Origin: Komagataeibacter sp. FNDCF1
GTDB lineage: Bacteria > Pseudomonadota > Alphaproteobacteria > Acetobacterales > Acetobacteraceae
Direction of reading: 5' to 3'
Length of the DNA: 64,000 nt
NCBI RefSeq assembly: GCF_021295335.1
Contig: NZ_JAIWOT010000001.1
Coordinates: 3,452,001-3,516,000 of the forward strand
The position numbers were made by a program, and so were the translations under genes. Shown here piece after piece: positions 42,924 through 51,237 of the stretch. Each line of letters opens with the position of its first letter. Positions within the stretch are counted from its first letter, which is position 1. Below the pieces are notes generated by a model, which was given only the letters and a program-made list of their open reading frames with translations, ran no database searches and had not been told where the DNA came from.

Positions 42924-43216
42924 GAGCGGGTTCCTTTCGGGGATTTCATCGGCCAGCGGCGCAGGCTGGCGTTGCGGGTGAGGACTGTGGCGGTGAAGTG
43001 CATGAGCGCGGAAAATGCTTCATGGTCGCTGGTGGCTTCGGGGATGCCGGGCACCAACAGACGTTTGCCTTTGCGGGAATGACGGGCGAGGACTTCCACT
43101 ACGCCCCGGATCACGCCAGGCTTGCCGTAGGCGATGGGCAGTGTGCCGTCGGGGAAATGGAGACCATCGGCAAAGCCGATGATCCCGTTCCTGTCGCAAT
43201 GTGCGGTGCAGGTCAT
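42920..43216 (-). CDS. Hypothetical early protein
   Basis: 98 residues, MTCTAHCDRNGIIGFADGLH, with an N-terminal Cys pair and FPDGTLPIAYGKPGVIRGVV; the C-terminus is basic (SLRRWPMKSPKGTRS). Typical length of Mu early operon proteins. Not recognised. Confidence 0.65.
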   Translation of the reverse strand: MTCTAHCDRNGIIGFADGLHFPDGTLPIAYGKPGVIRGVVEVLARHSRKGKRLLVPGIPEATSDHEAFSALMHFTATVLTRNASLRRWPMKSPKGTRS

Positions 43217-43217
43217 A

Positions 43218-43502
43218 TCAATGAACTCCCGGCACGATGGGGTGCATGCGGGTTGCAAGCACGCGCAGTCCTGCTGACAGCACGAGTGCAGCCGCCACTG
43301 CGCGCTCTGCCTGATTGGCTGCCTCCCATATGTTTCCGGCATGAGCCGCATCGACAGAGCAGTTCAGGGCATCAACGACCGATTTGGTGAGTTCATTCGG
43401 CCCCTTGTTGACCCATGCCGCATGCTCCCGCTCAAGCAGATCAATGGCTCTTGCTGCCACCTCGACCAAGAGGCGGGCATTGACGGTCATGGGCTCCGTC
43501 AT
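43218..43502 (-). CDS. Hypothetical early protein
   Basis: 94 residues, MTEPMTVNARLLVEVAARAI; helical, Ala-rich. ATG 43502 overlaps the preceding stop as ATGA. Not recognised. Confidence 0.65.
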   Translation of the reverse strand: MTEPMTVNARLLVEVAARAIDLLEREHAAWVNKGPNELTKSVVDALNCSVDAAHAGNIWEAANQAERAVAAALVLSAGLRVLATRMHPIVPGVH

Positions 43503-43747
43503 GCCCCGATCTCCCGGCATTCGCCCTCGATCACGACGCTGCCCAGATGCGGCAGGTGTCCGGCAAGGGCTGCGGCGCCGATGGCCCCGTCAATCTCGAT
43601 GCACTGGCGCATGAGCCAGTCGCCAAGATCATGCAGGTCAGCAGCGGTCAGGGTGCGGTCGCCTTTAATTTCGCGCATGCGGATTGCGGTTTCCCGCATG
43701 CTGCCTGTGCTGTGGCGCAGCTGCGCCAGCGGGGTCATATGGGTCAT
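43499..43747 (-). CDS. Hypothetical early protein
   Basis: 82 residues, MTHMTPLAQLRHSTGSMRET, with two helices around LTAADLHDLGDWLMRQCIEI. Coupled to both neighbours by 4-nt overlaps. Not recognised. Confidence 0.65.
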   Translation of the reverse strand: MTHMTPLAQLRHSTGSMRETAIRMREIKGDRTLTAADLHDLGDWLMRQCIEIDGAIGAAALAGHLPHLGSVVIEGECREIGA

Positions 43748-44085
43748 GCGCGTGTCTCCAGGCCGGTCAGGATTTCACCGGCGGTCAGGTGGGTGGGGAT
43801 CAGCAGTTCAAAGAAGCGGATCATCACGTCGCGGCGTTCTTCGCGGCCCGCGATTTGGTTCATGGGGTGCCCCACCACCATCAGGCATTCATAAATGCCC
43901 GCATCGGGGTGGAAGCCATCCAGAAGGTCCATAAGATCGCGGTAAAGCGCATCGAACCGGTCGGGCTGGTCCAGCGGCGTACCTGCCGTAACATCGTGCA
44001 GGGCATCCATGACGGCAGTGGGAGCAATGATTGTGCCAACGCCCCGGACGTGTCTCTGGATGGGAATTACGGAGTGCATGTTCAT
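43744..44085 (-). CDS. Hypothetical early protein
   Basis: 113 residues, MNMHSVIPIQRHVRGVGTII, helical, with RFDALYRDLMDLLDGFHPDA and VMIRFFELLIPTHLTAGEIL. Coupled by 4-nt overlaps. Not recognised. Confidence 0.65.
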   Translation of the reverse strand: MNMHSVIPIQRHVRGVGTIIAPTAVMDALHDVTAGTPLDQPDRFDALYRDLMDLLDGFHPDAGIYECLMVVGHPMNQIAGREERRDVMIRFFELLIPTHLTAGEILTGLETRA

Positions 44086-44579
44086 GCCTTTTCCTCTCCT
44101 TCACGCAGGGCCGCACGCGCAATCGCGCGGAAATTGCGGGCGTCATAAATTGATGGTGGGGCGTTGATGATGTGCGACAGCGCATCGGTCAGGCGGTCGA
44201 TGGTCCGATACAGGGCGTGCTGATGGCGCTCCAGTTCCCGGATCACCACTGCGTCACTGTCACGAATAGCGTCCAGATCGCTGCGGCGGACCACATCAGT
44301 CCATTCGCCGTCAGGAAGGAGTGCCGTATTAAGCATCCCGCAATCCGGCGCGCCGTCGATGGATCGAATGTGCGCAGCCGTTTCCACATCCTTGATCACA
44401 CGAACGGGCCGCCCCAACGCAATGATGATGCTCTCAATCATGCATTCCGGCTTTTCGCCCTGCGCCACAACCATCACGCTGTAGCCGTTGGCTGCGCAGG
44501 CGCGCTTGATCTTCTCTGCTGTAATGGTGGCCGGGATCAGGTATCCGGCCACGGTTTTCGTGTTGTCTGACATAATCAT
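44082..44579 (-). CDS. Hypothetical early protein after B
   Basis: 165 residues with IKRACAANGYSVMVVAQGEK and a long C-terminal helix (VVIRELERHQHALYRTIDRL). The start at 44579 overlaps the B stop as ATGA; ATG 44573 is the alternative. Not recognised. Confidence 0.65.
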   Translation of the reverse strand: MIMSDNTKTVAGYLIPATITAEKIKRACAANGYSVMVVAQGEKPECMIESIIIALGRPVRVIKDVETAAHIRSIDGAPDCGMLNTALLPDGEWTDVVRRSDLDAIRDSDAVVIRELERHQHALYRTIDRLTDALSHIINAPPSIYDARNFRAIARAALREGEEKA

Positions 44580-45559
44580 CCCCCAACCCGACTGAAGATC
44601 GGCATCTTCCCGGTCATATGCTCTGCCCAGGCATGTTTCAGGTCATCGCCCGTGATGTGGCTGTTCCCGCTGATGCGGGCGATACGCATGGCGCTGCGCA
44701 GCACCTTGGTCATGGAGCGCAGGCCGCCCGGCTTCTGGGCAATGCCCTTGGCGCGGTTCTTCACCTCATCATCCTGAATGTTCCATTCGGCCAGAATGGC
44801 GCACATATCGCGCTCCATCGGGCACTGGATGTAACGGCGCAGGCCGATGCGACTGAATAGCTGCGCATGCTCCTTGCTGCGGCCAAGCCCATCAATCTTG
44901 TTGTTCAGCGGCGCATTACCCGCGATCACGACGCCAATTTCCGCCAGATCATGCAGGGAGCGGATTTCTTCCAGCGCCTGAATGCTCAGGTGATGGGCTT
45001 CGTCCACAATCAGCAGGCCGCCCGTATCCGCCATCCGCTCAATGATGGCCTCGTCCAGGCCGGAGCCGCGCTCGCGCACCCCCAACTCCTTGGCGATGCG
45101 CGTCAGGATCGCAGTGGGTGACTTCATGGCCGGGCGGGCCGTCACCATCCACACGTTGTTGTTGCGGCGCTGGTAGGCTTTCAGCGCTACCGTCTTGCCT
45201 ACACCAGCATCTCCCGCGATCATGGCCATGTCCGGGCCAAACTTCGCGCCATCAAGCATGGCGAAAATGCGCGTTGCCGTCGCGGTCATGATGAACCCCG
45301 GAACCGTCGGGGTCATGTCGCGCTCTTTCTTCCGCGCATCCAGAGATTTCAGCCATTTTTCCACGGCGTCATCAATCTTGGCGTTGTTGCCCGCGTAACT
45401 GTTGTTCAGCCACGCGCTGTAGGTGGAATAGGCAACGCCCATCGTATCGGCTGCCTGTCGGTTAGAAAGTCCATGCTGTTCCTGCGCCAGGCGGGCATGG
45501 TTGCGCAGGCTGTCCGTATCAACGGGCACAGGGGTAGCGTTCGCGGTTTCTTTAACCAT
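44576..45559 (-). CDS. B: Transposition ATPase B (MuB-like AAA+)
   Basis: 327 residues. An N-terminal helix-turn-helix (LSNRQAADTMGVAYSTYSAW) is followed by a P-loop ATPase: Walker A MIAGDAGVGKTVALKAYQ, Walker B GLLIVDEAHHLS, sensor VVIAGNAPL, and a C-terminal helical domain. MuB coats target DNA, delivers it to the transpososome and gives target immunity. Located directly after A with a 49-bp gap. Confidence 0.95.
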   Translation of the reverse strand: MVKETANATPVPVDTDSLRNHARLAQEQHGLSNRQAADTMGVAYSTYSAWLNNSYAGNNAKIDDAVEKWLKSLDARKKERDMTPTVPGFIMTATATRIFAMLDGAKFGPDMAMIAGDAGVGKTVALKAYQRRNNNVWMVTARPAMKSPTAILTRIAKELGVRERGSGLDEAIIERMADTGGLLIVDEAHHLSIQALEEIRSLHDLAEIGVVIAGNAPLNNKIDGLGRSKEHAQLFSRIGLRRYIQCPMERDMCAILAEWNIQDDEVKNRAKGIAQKPGGLRSMTKVLRSAMRIARISGNSHITGDDLKHAWAEHMTGKMPIFSRVGG

Positions 45560-45608
45560 CGTTCCGTGTTCTTTTCTGTTGTGTAAAGGCAGTATTTAGT
45601 GCGGACGC

Positions 45609-47603
45609 TCAGTATTCGTCCGGGTCAACAAGCCGTAATTCAGCCCGTTCGGCACGTTCCATTTCCATGGCCCGCACCATGTAGTCTTCCGCGTCTTCAT
45701 CCTGATGGTGCTGGATAGCCAGCGCGGCATTGCCGGATGTCAGTGCGGCGGGGCGGAACGGGCGCACCACCTTGGCCTCCATGGGCGTTTCTTCCGCCGC
45801 ATCGGGATCGGGGGCGTAAATGTCCTGCAATTCCGCGATGGACATGCGGTTCTGCGCTTTTTCCATATCCTTCTGCGCCTTGATCCACGCCTTGCGTGCC
45901 CGGTTATGGGACTGGGCAGCGCCCTTGTCGGCAAAGCCCGCCGCTGCAAGGCACGGCGCTTCACACACGAAAGTGCCGTCCAGACGGTAAACGAACACCG
46001 ATCCCTGCAACGCCTGCGGGTCAAACCGCACCACAAGCTGCTGCCCGCGCAACGCGGTCAGTTCCTCAGCCCAGAAGCGGTTGCCTTCCAGCTTGAATTC
46101 ACCCGTGGTCTTGTCCGCCCGGATGGCTTCCGCCGCCAGCAGCCACAGCCGACGCTGCTCCGGCGTGGCCTTGGTGATGGGAGCGGTAGCATAAGATGCC
46201 TCGAAAGCCTGTTTGAAGCTAAGTTTTCCACCGCATACCTTGCTGCGCCGCCCTATGCGCTCGTTGTGCTCCTGAATGCCTTCCGCCACCACCTTGATGA
46301 ACAACTCCAGGGGCACGGACTGGCTGCCGTAGTTCTCTGGCTTGTTCATCGGGTTATTCCCGGCATACGCCCCCTCGAACAGCGGATGCTTGGCCAGCCC
46401 CTGCGCCAGATCGCGCCAGGCGCGCTCAATCGGCTTCGACTGCCCGCTATAGGGATTAACAAACCGCACATCCACCCCAAGCTGGGGCATGATCCCCTGC
46501 GGTTCATCATCCTTCAACTTGAAGCGGTAGCGGTTTTCGACCCCGCCGGTCAGCCACTTGCTGGCGAAGGCGCGCCCGTTATCCAGATAGCATTTCTGCG
46601 GGATACCATAGCGCTCCACCATGTCACCAAACGCCAGACGGACCATCTCCTTATTTTCGGAAATATCCAGACGCCATGACAGGATCATGCCGGTAAACAG
46701 ATCCTGAAAGGCCACTAAAACAGGTCTTACAGGCTTCTGAATGCCCGGATAATCAACGAACACGTCAAAGACATGGCCATCGACATTCACTGCCTCCATG
46801 GCGTGGAAGATGGACCGGTCACGTTCCTGCGCGGGGAACATGCGGCGCAGGGCGTCGTTACCTTCCCGGCACAGGGTCAGCAGCGCCGGTCCCAGTGCGT
46901 CCATGCGCCGCTTGAGCGTCTTTGCTGATGGCAACTTCCATCCCTCCTTTTTGGCTTGCCCCTGCAAGCGCCGGTAGCAGTCATTGAAGGTCGGGCCAGA
47001 CAGGCGCAGGTAATCGGCCTTCAGGATTTCCCATGCCTCACGCGGACACTCCGCGCGCGACTTGGCCGTGGCGTAATGCGGTGCCAGGGCGGCCAGCCAG
47101 TCGCATCGGTTCAACCCACGCACGTCCCGATACCAGTTGTATATCGTGGTCGTTCCTACGCCGCGCAGGGCCGCAATCTGTATGATCGCGCAATTCTTGC
47201 GCACCCCGTGCTGGATCAGCGTCTCGACTGCATCCAGTATCTGGTACGCCCGGCGGGCTTCCGCCTTTCTATTCTCCGGCATGGCATCAAAGCGCCACCA
47301 CAAGTCTTCACGTTCGCGCCTCGTGCGGTCTGCGTCCGGCTTCTGTGCTGCCGGATTGGCGGCCTGCATCCGCATGACCAGGGCGGCCTGTGCTGGAAGC
47401 GGGAGGGAATACATGGTGAATTCGTATCCACCACCCCGGCCGCTGCGTTCACGCCATGTCTGACCCTTAAGTTCAGGGTTCAACCATCCTTCCGCGTTGC
47501 ATCTTTCACGCATATTTCGTTCGGTAGCAGGGAGAGCGGGAAGCGCCATTGCCGCCAGTTCGGTTAGCGAAAACCACTGCTGCTGTGCAATTCCCGCCAT
47601 CAC
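45609..47603 (-). CDS. A: DDE transposase A (MuA-like)
   Basis: 664 residues, the size of MuA (663). The N-terminal Mu DNA-binding domain (QQWFSLTELAAMALPALPAT) is followed by end-binding helices (ILDAVETLIQHGVRKNCAII) and the catalytic core with D275 (VNVDGHVFD), D341 (YLDNGRAFAS) and E393 (KPIERAWRDL), spaced as D269/D336/E392 in MuA. The C-terminal part carries the nonspecific DNA- and B/ClpX-contact region. Catalyses integration and replicative transposition of the prophage. Confidence 0.97.
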   Translation of the reverse strand: MMAGIAQQQWFSLTELAAMALPALPATERNMRERCNAEGWLNPELKGQTWRERSGRGGGYEFTMYSLPLPAQAALVMRMQAANPAAQKPDADRTRREREDLWWRFDAMPENRKAEARRAYQILDAVETLIQHGVRKNCAIIQIAALRGVGTTTIYNWYRDVRGLNRCDWLAALAPHYATAKSRAECPREAWEILKADYLRLSGPTFNDCYRRLQGQAKKEGWKLPSAKTLKRRMDALGPALLTLCREGNDALRRMFPAQERDRSIFHAMEAVNVDGHVFDVFVDYPGIQKPVRPVLVAFQDLFTGMILSWRLDISENKEMVRLAFGDMVERYGIPQKCYLDNGRAFASKWLTGGVENRYRFKLKDDEPQGIMPQLGVDVRFVNPYSGQSKPIERAWRDLAQGLAKHPLFEGAYAGNNPMNKPENYGSQSVPLELFIKVVAEGIQEHNERIGRRSKVCGGKLSFKQAFEASYATAPITKATPEQRRLWLLAAEAIRADKTTGEFKLEGNRFWAEELTALRGQQLVVRFDPQALQGSVFVYRLDGTFVCEAPCLAAAGFADKGAAQSHNRARKAWIKAQKDMEKAQNRMSIAELQDIYAPDPDAAEETPMEAKVVRPFRPAALTSGNAALAIQHHQDEDAEDYMVRAMEMERAERAELRLVDPDEY

Positions 47604-47935
47604 TTCGTCTCGCTACCCGATGAAGAATTCGCATAGCGCATAGTCCGGACGCGCGAAGCTGCCGCCCGATAACCTTCCAGCCAGGAATTGACCTCATGCG
47701 GGGCGGCTGCATCCTTGCCCGGTGCCTGCAAGGCAAACAACGCGAGCTGTGCAAGAAAGCTGAATTCTTCCCCGCCAATGGTAATGGTTCCATCCTTTTC
47801 CAGGGCGGCCCCGGCAATGTAAGGGTCATTCCGCCCATGAACGATGGCAATCGAACCGATTTCCAATGTCCGTTCAGGACGCTCTATGGTTCCGGTGTTT
47901 TTATAAACCACCTTAAATGGCCGCTTGCTCATCAC
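47600..47935 (-). CDS. Hypothetical early protein upstream of A
   Basis: 111 residues, KRPFKVVYKNTGTIERPERT, beta-rich start and an Ala-rich helix. ATGATG start overlaps the previous stop and its stop overlaps A, so all are coupled. Not recognised. Confidence 0.65.
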   Translation of the reverse strand: MMSKRPFKVVYKNTGTIERPERTLEIGSIAIVHGRNDPYIAGAALEKDGTITIGGEEFSFLAQLALFALQAPGKDAAAPHEVNSWLEGYRAAASRVRTMRYANSSSGSETK

Positions 47936-48390
47936 CAGCTACCCCCACGCATGGCCTGCCGCCGCAGGGCATTTTCCCGCCGCGTAAGCTCCTTTTTGTG
48001 TTCAGAAACCGCCGCCAGTTCGATGGCGGGCAGGTAACGCCGCTCGATCACCGCCCACCCAAATGGTTCCGCCATGAATTCCAGCAGCCGCCGGTCCCGC
48101 GTGGCAGAAATCAGCGCATCAAACCGGGGCACGCTGATCTGGTGGCCCTCACGCTGCACGCTCGCGTAGGCATTCAGCATGTTGATGCTGATGGGCCGTT
48201 CCAGCATCGCAGACATTTCTTCCGCGATCTGCTCCCGCGACCGTCCGCACGTCTCCAGCGATACGGAAATGGCGCGCGAAAGGCGGGATGTGAACTGATT
48301 GGCGCGGATCAGGCGCGGGTCAAACCGCACCACCGGATTGGGCGGAACCCAGTCCAGCAGGGAAAGCTGCTCGGGTGCATTCCGGGTCAT
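47932..48390 (-). CDS. Hypothetical early DNA-binding-type protein
   Basis: 152 residues. EQIAEEMSAMLERPISINML followed by VPRFDALISATRDRRLLEFM suggests a helix-turn-helix-like helical domain; the tail is strongly basic (KKELTRRENALRRQAMRGG). Located between ParB-like and A genes in Mu-like phages of alphaproteobacteria. Role unknown. Confidence 0.65.
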   Translation of the reverse strand: MTRNAPEQLSLLDWVPPNPVVRFDPRLIRANQFTSRLSRAISVSLETCGRSREQIAEEMSAMLERPISINMLNAYASVQREGHQISVPRFDALISATRDRRLLEFMAEPFGWAVIERRYLPAIELAAVSEHKKELTRRENALRRQAMRGGSW

Positions 48391-49199
48391 GCTGCTGCCC
48401 TTTCTTCTGGCTGATAACCGGGAAGGTGCGGCGCGAAGAACTCAATGATCTGCTTGCGCTCTGCAGGGGACGCCTTGCGCCAGATACCCGCAACCTTCTC
48501 AATCACACCCGGCGGCGTGGGCTTGGGGCGACCGGCAAGCTGACGCACAATCTCGGACACCTTCCGCACGCCCGGCCATTGGGACACGAAATCCGCGATC
48601 TGGCGCTGCATGTCCGGCTCCTGCTTGGCCAGTTCATCAAGCTGTGCGCCGCTATCGGCCAGCCAGGTGCCCGTGATTTTTTCGCGGACATCCGGCATGA
48701 TGTGAGTGTAACGGGCAATGGACCGGCGGATGGTGCTGGCATCAATGCCCAGCTTTTCGCCCGTGCTTTTAGTGAAGGAAGGGATCAAGTGTGCAAGGTT
48801 GCACTCTTGATCTGACTTCCGGTCGCCACCGTGCTTCGTTCCCGGGTGCAGTTCCTCATAAACCGCCTTGCGTTCGGCCAGAAACGTGGCCTTGTCCAAC
48901 GGGCTCAACTCCCGGCGGCACAGGTTTTCATCAATTTCCAGCAGCTTCGCTTCCAGATCGGAAGCCTTCACGATGATGGCAGCGGCATGGTCAATGCCCG
49001 CCAGCTTCATCGCAGCCAGACGGTGGCCGCCAGAAATCAGCGCATACTTGCCAGACCGGCCAAGCTTGCGGACCTCAATGGGTGCCCGCTGGCCGTTCTC
49101 CTGCATGGAGGCGGCAATTAGTGCCGACCAGTCTGGATCAACCGCCCGCAGGCGCTCGCCAACCTCGATGTCAGCTACAGGTATCTGTTCGATGTTCAT
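48387..49199 (-). CDS. ParB/Spo0J-like partition-domain protein
   Basis: 270 residues. The N-terminal ParB domain includes VGERLRAVDPDWSALIAASM, GQRAPIEVRKLG, YALISGGHRLAAMKLAG (the GxxRxxA CTP-binding box) and the helix-turn-helix around GEKLGIDASTIRRSIARYT. Phage copies like this act as regulators or DNA-organising factors rather than in plasmid partition. Coupled to ner by a 4-nt overlap. Confidence 0.88.
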   Translation of the reverse strand: MNIEQIPVADIEVGERLRAVDPDWSALIAASMQENGQRAPIEVRKLGRSGKYALISGGHRLAAMKLAGIDHAAAIIVKASDLEAKLLEIDENLCRRELSPLDKATFLAERKAVYEELHPGTKHGGDRKSDQECNLAHLIPSFTKSTGEKLGIDASTIRRSIARYTHIMPDVREKITGTWLADSGAQLDELAKQEPDMQRQIADFVSQWPGVRKVSEIVRQLAGRPKPTPPGVIEKVAGIWRKASPAERKQIIEFFAPHLPGYQPEERAAA

Positions 49200-49501
49200 G
49201 CCGCCACTCCGTTTTGACGGTGCGCGTCATGCGGCAGGGCGGTAGGTGTCCTGATAACGGTCATGGAAACAGGAGACCCGTCATTATGGTAGCGACCCGG
49301 CCAGATATTCTGCGGCTCACGCCCCAGCACCCTGGCAATCTCGCGCTCGATCGGAACCGAATACCCCACGGTTCCGATGGTCTTGCTCACAGCACGGCTG
49401 TCGCGGCCAATCAGGGTGGAAAACTTCGCAAGCGAGCCGTATCGCTTCCGAAGCTCCGCCTTGATGTCCTCGGCGTGCATTCCTCTAGGCTTCTGTGCCA
49501 T
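49196..49501 (-). CDS. ner: Ner-like negative regulator of early transcription
   Basis: 101 residues of the Ner/SfsB (Nlp) family: MHAEDIKAELRKRYGSLAKF, the helix-turn-helix SLAKFSTLIGRDSRAVSKTI, then VPIEREIARVLGREPQNIWP. In Mu, Ner shuts down the repressor and early promoters during lytic growth. First gene of the early operon, divergent from the repressor. The last 35 residues exceed the usual length. Confidence 0.9.
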   Translation of the reverse strand: MAQKPRGMHAEDIKAELRKRYGSLAKFSTLIGRDSRAVSKTIGTVGYSVPIEREIARVLGREPQNIWPGRYHNDGSPVSMTVIRTPTALPHDAHRQNGVAA

Positions 49502-49558
49502 ATATATAGCTCCTGAGATTCGGGGCGGTGCCAGCCGCCCCTTTCTTCAACCCCGTCA

Positions 49559-49577
49559 CAGCGACTTTACGTCGCTG
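49559..49577. promoter_or_regulatory. Inverted repeat downstream of the early promoter
   Basis: CAGCGAC-TTTAC-GTCGCTG is a perfect 7-bp-arm inverted repeat between the early promoter and ner. A second GC-rich hairpin lies at 49522-49541. Candidate Ner operator or leader structure. Confidence 0.45.
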
Positions 49578-49601
49578 TCCTTCGTCGCGAGGTGTGCCGT
49601 G

Positions 49602-49629
49602 ATATTACCGCTTCCGAGTTTGCCTTCAA
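49602..49629 (-). promoter_or_regulatory. Early promoter with repressor half-site in the spacer
   Basis: Minus-strand TTGAAG (49629-49624) and TAATAT (49607-49602) are separated by 16 bp, and the spacer contains the operator core AACTCGGA (49613-49620 on the complementary strand). It is placed about 100 bp upstream of ner. Confidence 0.6.
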
Positions 49630-49768
49630 GCTCTAAAAAGGCACATCCGAGTTGTTTTATGTGGAAAACCTGTGCGTAAGCACCGGAAGTGATTGAAATG
49701 ACTACAAAAAATAACTCTAATACGGTTGATGAGCACAACATCCGAGTTCCGAGTGTAAACTCGGATGT
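49613..49768. promoter_or_regulatory. Repressor operator array (CCGAGTT half-sites)
   Basis: TCCGAGTT occurs at 49613-49620. ACATCCGAGTT is at 49643-49653 and 49738-49748, and its complement AACTCGGATGT at 49758-49768. CCGAGTGTAAACTCGG (49749-49764) is a perfect interrupted palindrome. The sites flank the divergent early and repressor promoters and run into the first codons of the repressor gene, as expected for autoregulated phage immunity. Confidence 0.7.
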
Positions 49769-50462
49769 GACTTCCTCTGATCCGGTGGTTGAAAAACTGC
49801 GTGAAGCGATAAGAAGCGCTGGAGGCAATAAGCGGGTATCGGCGCTATCAGGGGTGCCTCTCGGATCTCTTACAAACTATCTTGGTGGTCGCCAGATGCC
49901 TTTCGGTGCCGCCTTAAAGATCGCCCGCGCCTGCGCCGTGTCTCTTGAGTGGCTGGCTGGTCGTGAGGATACGCCAAGGCAGGAAGCCCGCGTTCTGTCT
50001 GCACCGATGCAGGACGACGACGATCTAACCTACATCGACTATTACAATATCGCTGCGTCCGCAGGCTTCGGCCTGTGCGCCGATGAGGCAGAAAAACCGG
50101 AGAAAGTAGCCATTTCGAAGCGCTTCCTGCGGCAAGACCTTGGCCTGGAACCAAACCGCGCCCTCATGCTGGAAACCCGTGGTGACAGCATGGAGCCTGC
50201 ATTGCACGCGGGGGACCGGCTGGTAGTCGATACCCGCCAGCAGCACATCCTTGATGGCATCCACGTTCTGGTCGTGAATGGCGGCCTGCTGGTCAAACGC
50301 CTGTCAGCGGAACTGGATGGCAAGGTGCGGATCGCATCTGATAACCCCCTCTACCCGCCACTTTTTGCAGATATGGCCCGCGTGCGCTGGGGAAAGCCAG
50401 ATGGAGACAGCACAATCACCGTAATCGGTCGCGTCGCCTACAGACTACAGGCAATGTCATGA
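49698..50462 (+). CDS. Phage repressor, XRE helix-turn-helix plus S24 peptidase
   Basis: 254 residues. The DNA-binding part (GGNKRVSALSGVPLGSLTNY) is followed by a LexA/CI-type self-cleaving domain: candidate Ala-Gly cleavage site at 122-123 (ASAGFG), Ser164 in RGDSMEPALHAGDRLVVDT and Lys200 in VLVVNGGLLVKRL. It maintains lysogeny and should be inactivated by RecA-stimulated cleavage. Mu itself uses a non-cleaving repressor, so induction control differs here. ATG 49698 has GGAAG 8 nt upstream; GTG 49689 is the alternative. Confidence 0.93.
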   Translation: MTTKNNSNTVDEHNIRVPSVNSDVTSSDPVVEKLREAIRSAGGNKRVSALSGVPLGSLTNYLGGRQMPFGAALKIARACAVSLEWLAGREDTPRQEARVLSAPMQDDDDLTYIDYYNIAASAGFGLCADEAEKPEKVAISKRFLRQDLGLEPNRALMLETRGDSMEPALHAGDRLVVDTRQQHILDGIHVLVVNGGLLVKRLSAELDGKVRIASDNPLYPPLFADMARVRWGKPDGDSTITVIGRVAYRLQAMS

Positions 50463-50977
50463 TGGGCGAAAGCACTGAACTGCAATCGTTTTATTTGGCG
50501 CTGGGTAGGTTTGTATATCAGTTTTCTGTTGCTGAAGATGCCTTGCGCCTTCTGTATCTGAAAGACGCCTATTATCGAGAAGGAAAAGTATCAGAAAAAC
50601 TTGATAAAACGCCACTAAGCGCCCTTATACGCGAACTGATTGAAGAACGGGGCAATGATTATAGTGGCAGGGTGTTGCCCCATTTCCTAACGATCATAGA
50701 ACTTAGAAACGAAGTCCTCCATAAGCCGGTAAAAATGCATAAAAATGGGGATTTTATATCCGGTTTATCATCTGTATCTGGCGCGGATTCCGTCGATATA
50801 CCATGTTCCCCTGATGATCTGCTTGCGGCAACGGTAGATATTCAGATCATACTTGCCTACTTGGCATCGCAATTTCACGCGGTCACTGCTGGCTCAAGAC
50901 TTCGCAGCCCTGAAATGGATCGGATGATGTCCCTAGCTGCCGCTTTTACGGACCTTCCCTGGCAGTACAATCGTTGA
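50459..50977 (+). CDS. Repressor-coupled protein with HEPN-like R-x4-H motif
   Basis: 172 residues, all helical, with ELRNEVLHKP (R83-x4-H88), the motif of HEPN ribonucleases. The ATGATG start overlaps the repressor stop, so it is co-expressed in the lysogen. GC content is visibly lower than in the surrounding phage genes. This is the position of Mu-type immunity or superinfection-exclusion morons. Family not recognised by name; HEPN similarity rests on motif and helicity only. Confidence 0.7.
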   Translation: MMGESTELQSFYLALGRFVYQFSVAEDALRLLYLKDAYYREGKVSEKLDKTPLSALIRELIEERGNDYSGRVLPHFLTIIELRNEVLHKPVKMHKNGDFISGLSSVSGADSVDIPCSPDDLLAATVDIQIILAYLASQFHAVTAGSRLRSPEMDRMMSLAAAFTDLPWQYNR

Positions 50978-51169
50978 CCCGCCCACCTCACGCTGATTGT
51001 GGGCTTTTACCTCTGGGTCAAGCTCGGCACGCCTGACACGTTCCATGGCGGCATATATCCCCGCCATGCGGCCTCCCATACTCCAATCTGGATATTTGCC
51101 CTCTGCCAGAAAGCCTGCCACCCACATTGCGGGCGTCACCACGATAGGCTCGTCATCCTTGCTCTGCAT
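50933..51169 (-). CDS. Small hypothetical protein at the prophage right edge
   Basis: 78 residues, MQSKDDEPIVVTPAMWVAGF, with YPDWSMGGRMAGIYAAMERV. AGGGAAG precedes the ATG by about 8 nt and a promoter lies just upstream, so it is probably real. It overlaps the end of the HEPN-like gene tail-to-tail by 45 bp. Not recognised. Confidence 0.6.
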   Translation of the reverse strand: MQSKDDEPIVVTPAMWVAGFLAEGKYPDWSMGGRMAGIYAAMERVRRAELDPEVKAHNQREVGGSTIVLPGKVRKSGS

Positions 51170-51198
51170 GCCTGTATCTTCCCTTGGTATTCCGGCTC

Positions 51199-51228
51199 AT
51201 TATAGCCTGCGCCAGAAAGAGGGTACAA
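51199..51228 (-). promoter_or_regulatory. Sigma-70-like promoter of the 78-residue gene
   Basis: Minus-strand TTGTAC (51228-51223) and perfect TATAAT (51204-51199) with an 18-bp spacer, ending 30 bp before the ATG at 51169. IS copy 2 is inserted 10 bp upstream of the -35 element. Confidence 0.65.
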
Positions 51229-51237
51229 GGTCTTTAA

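Larger units (their letters stand above)
15180..51237. mobile_element. Mu-like transposable prophage (ends approximate)
   Basis: About 36 kb with the full Mu gene order on the minus strand: repressor/ner, A and B transposition proteins, gemA, mor, lysozyme, gp26-gp37-like head genes, sheath, tube, tape measure, baseplate and tail fibres. Most late genes overlap by 1-4 nt. Termini (TG...CA with 5-bp duplication) could not be fixed: the left end is between 14,533 and 15,552, the right between 50,977 and about 52,340. No frameshift or deletion was seen in the core genes, so it may be functional. Recognisable C activator, gin invertase and mom genes are missing. Confidence 0.85.

Noticed and set aside
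14669-51204. Possible prophage ends with 5-bp duplication TTATA (left TG at 14674, right CA at 51199)
   Set aside because: The 5-mer match is AT-rich and likely by chance given the number of TG/CA pairs tested, the terminal sequences do not match each other, and the right position falls inside a promoter.
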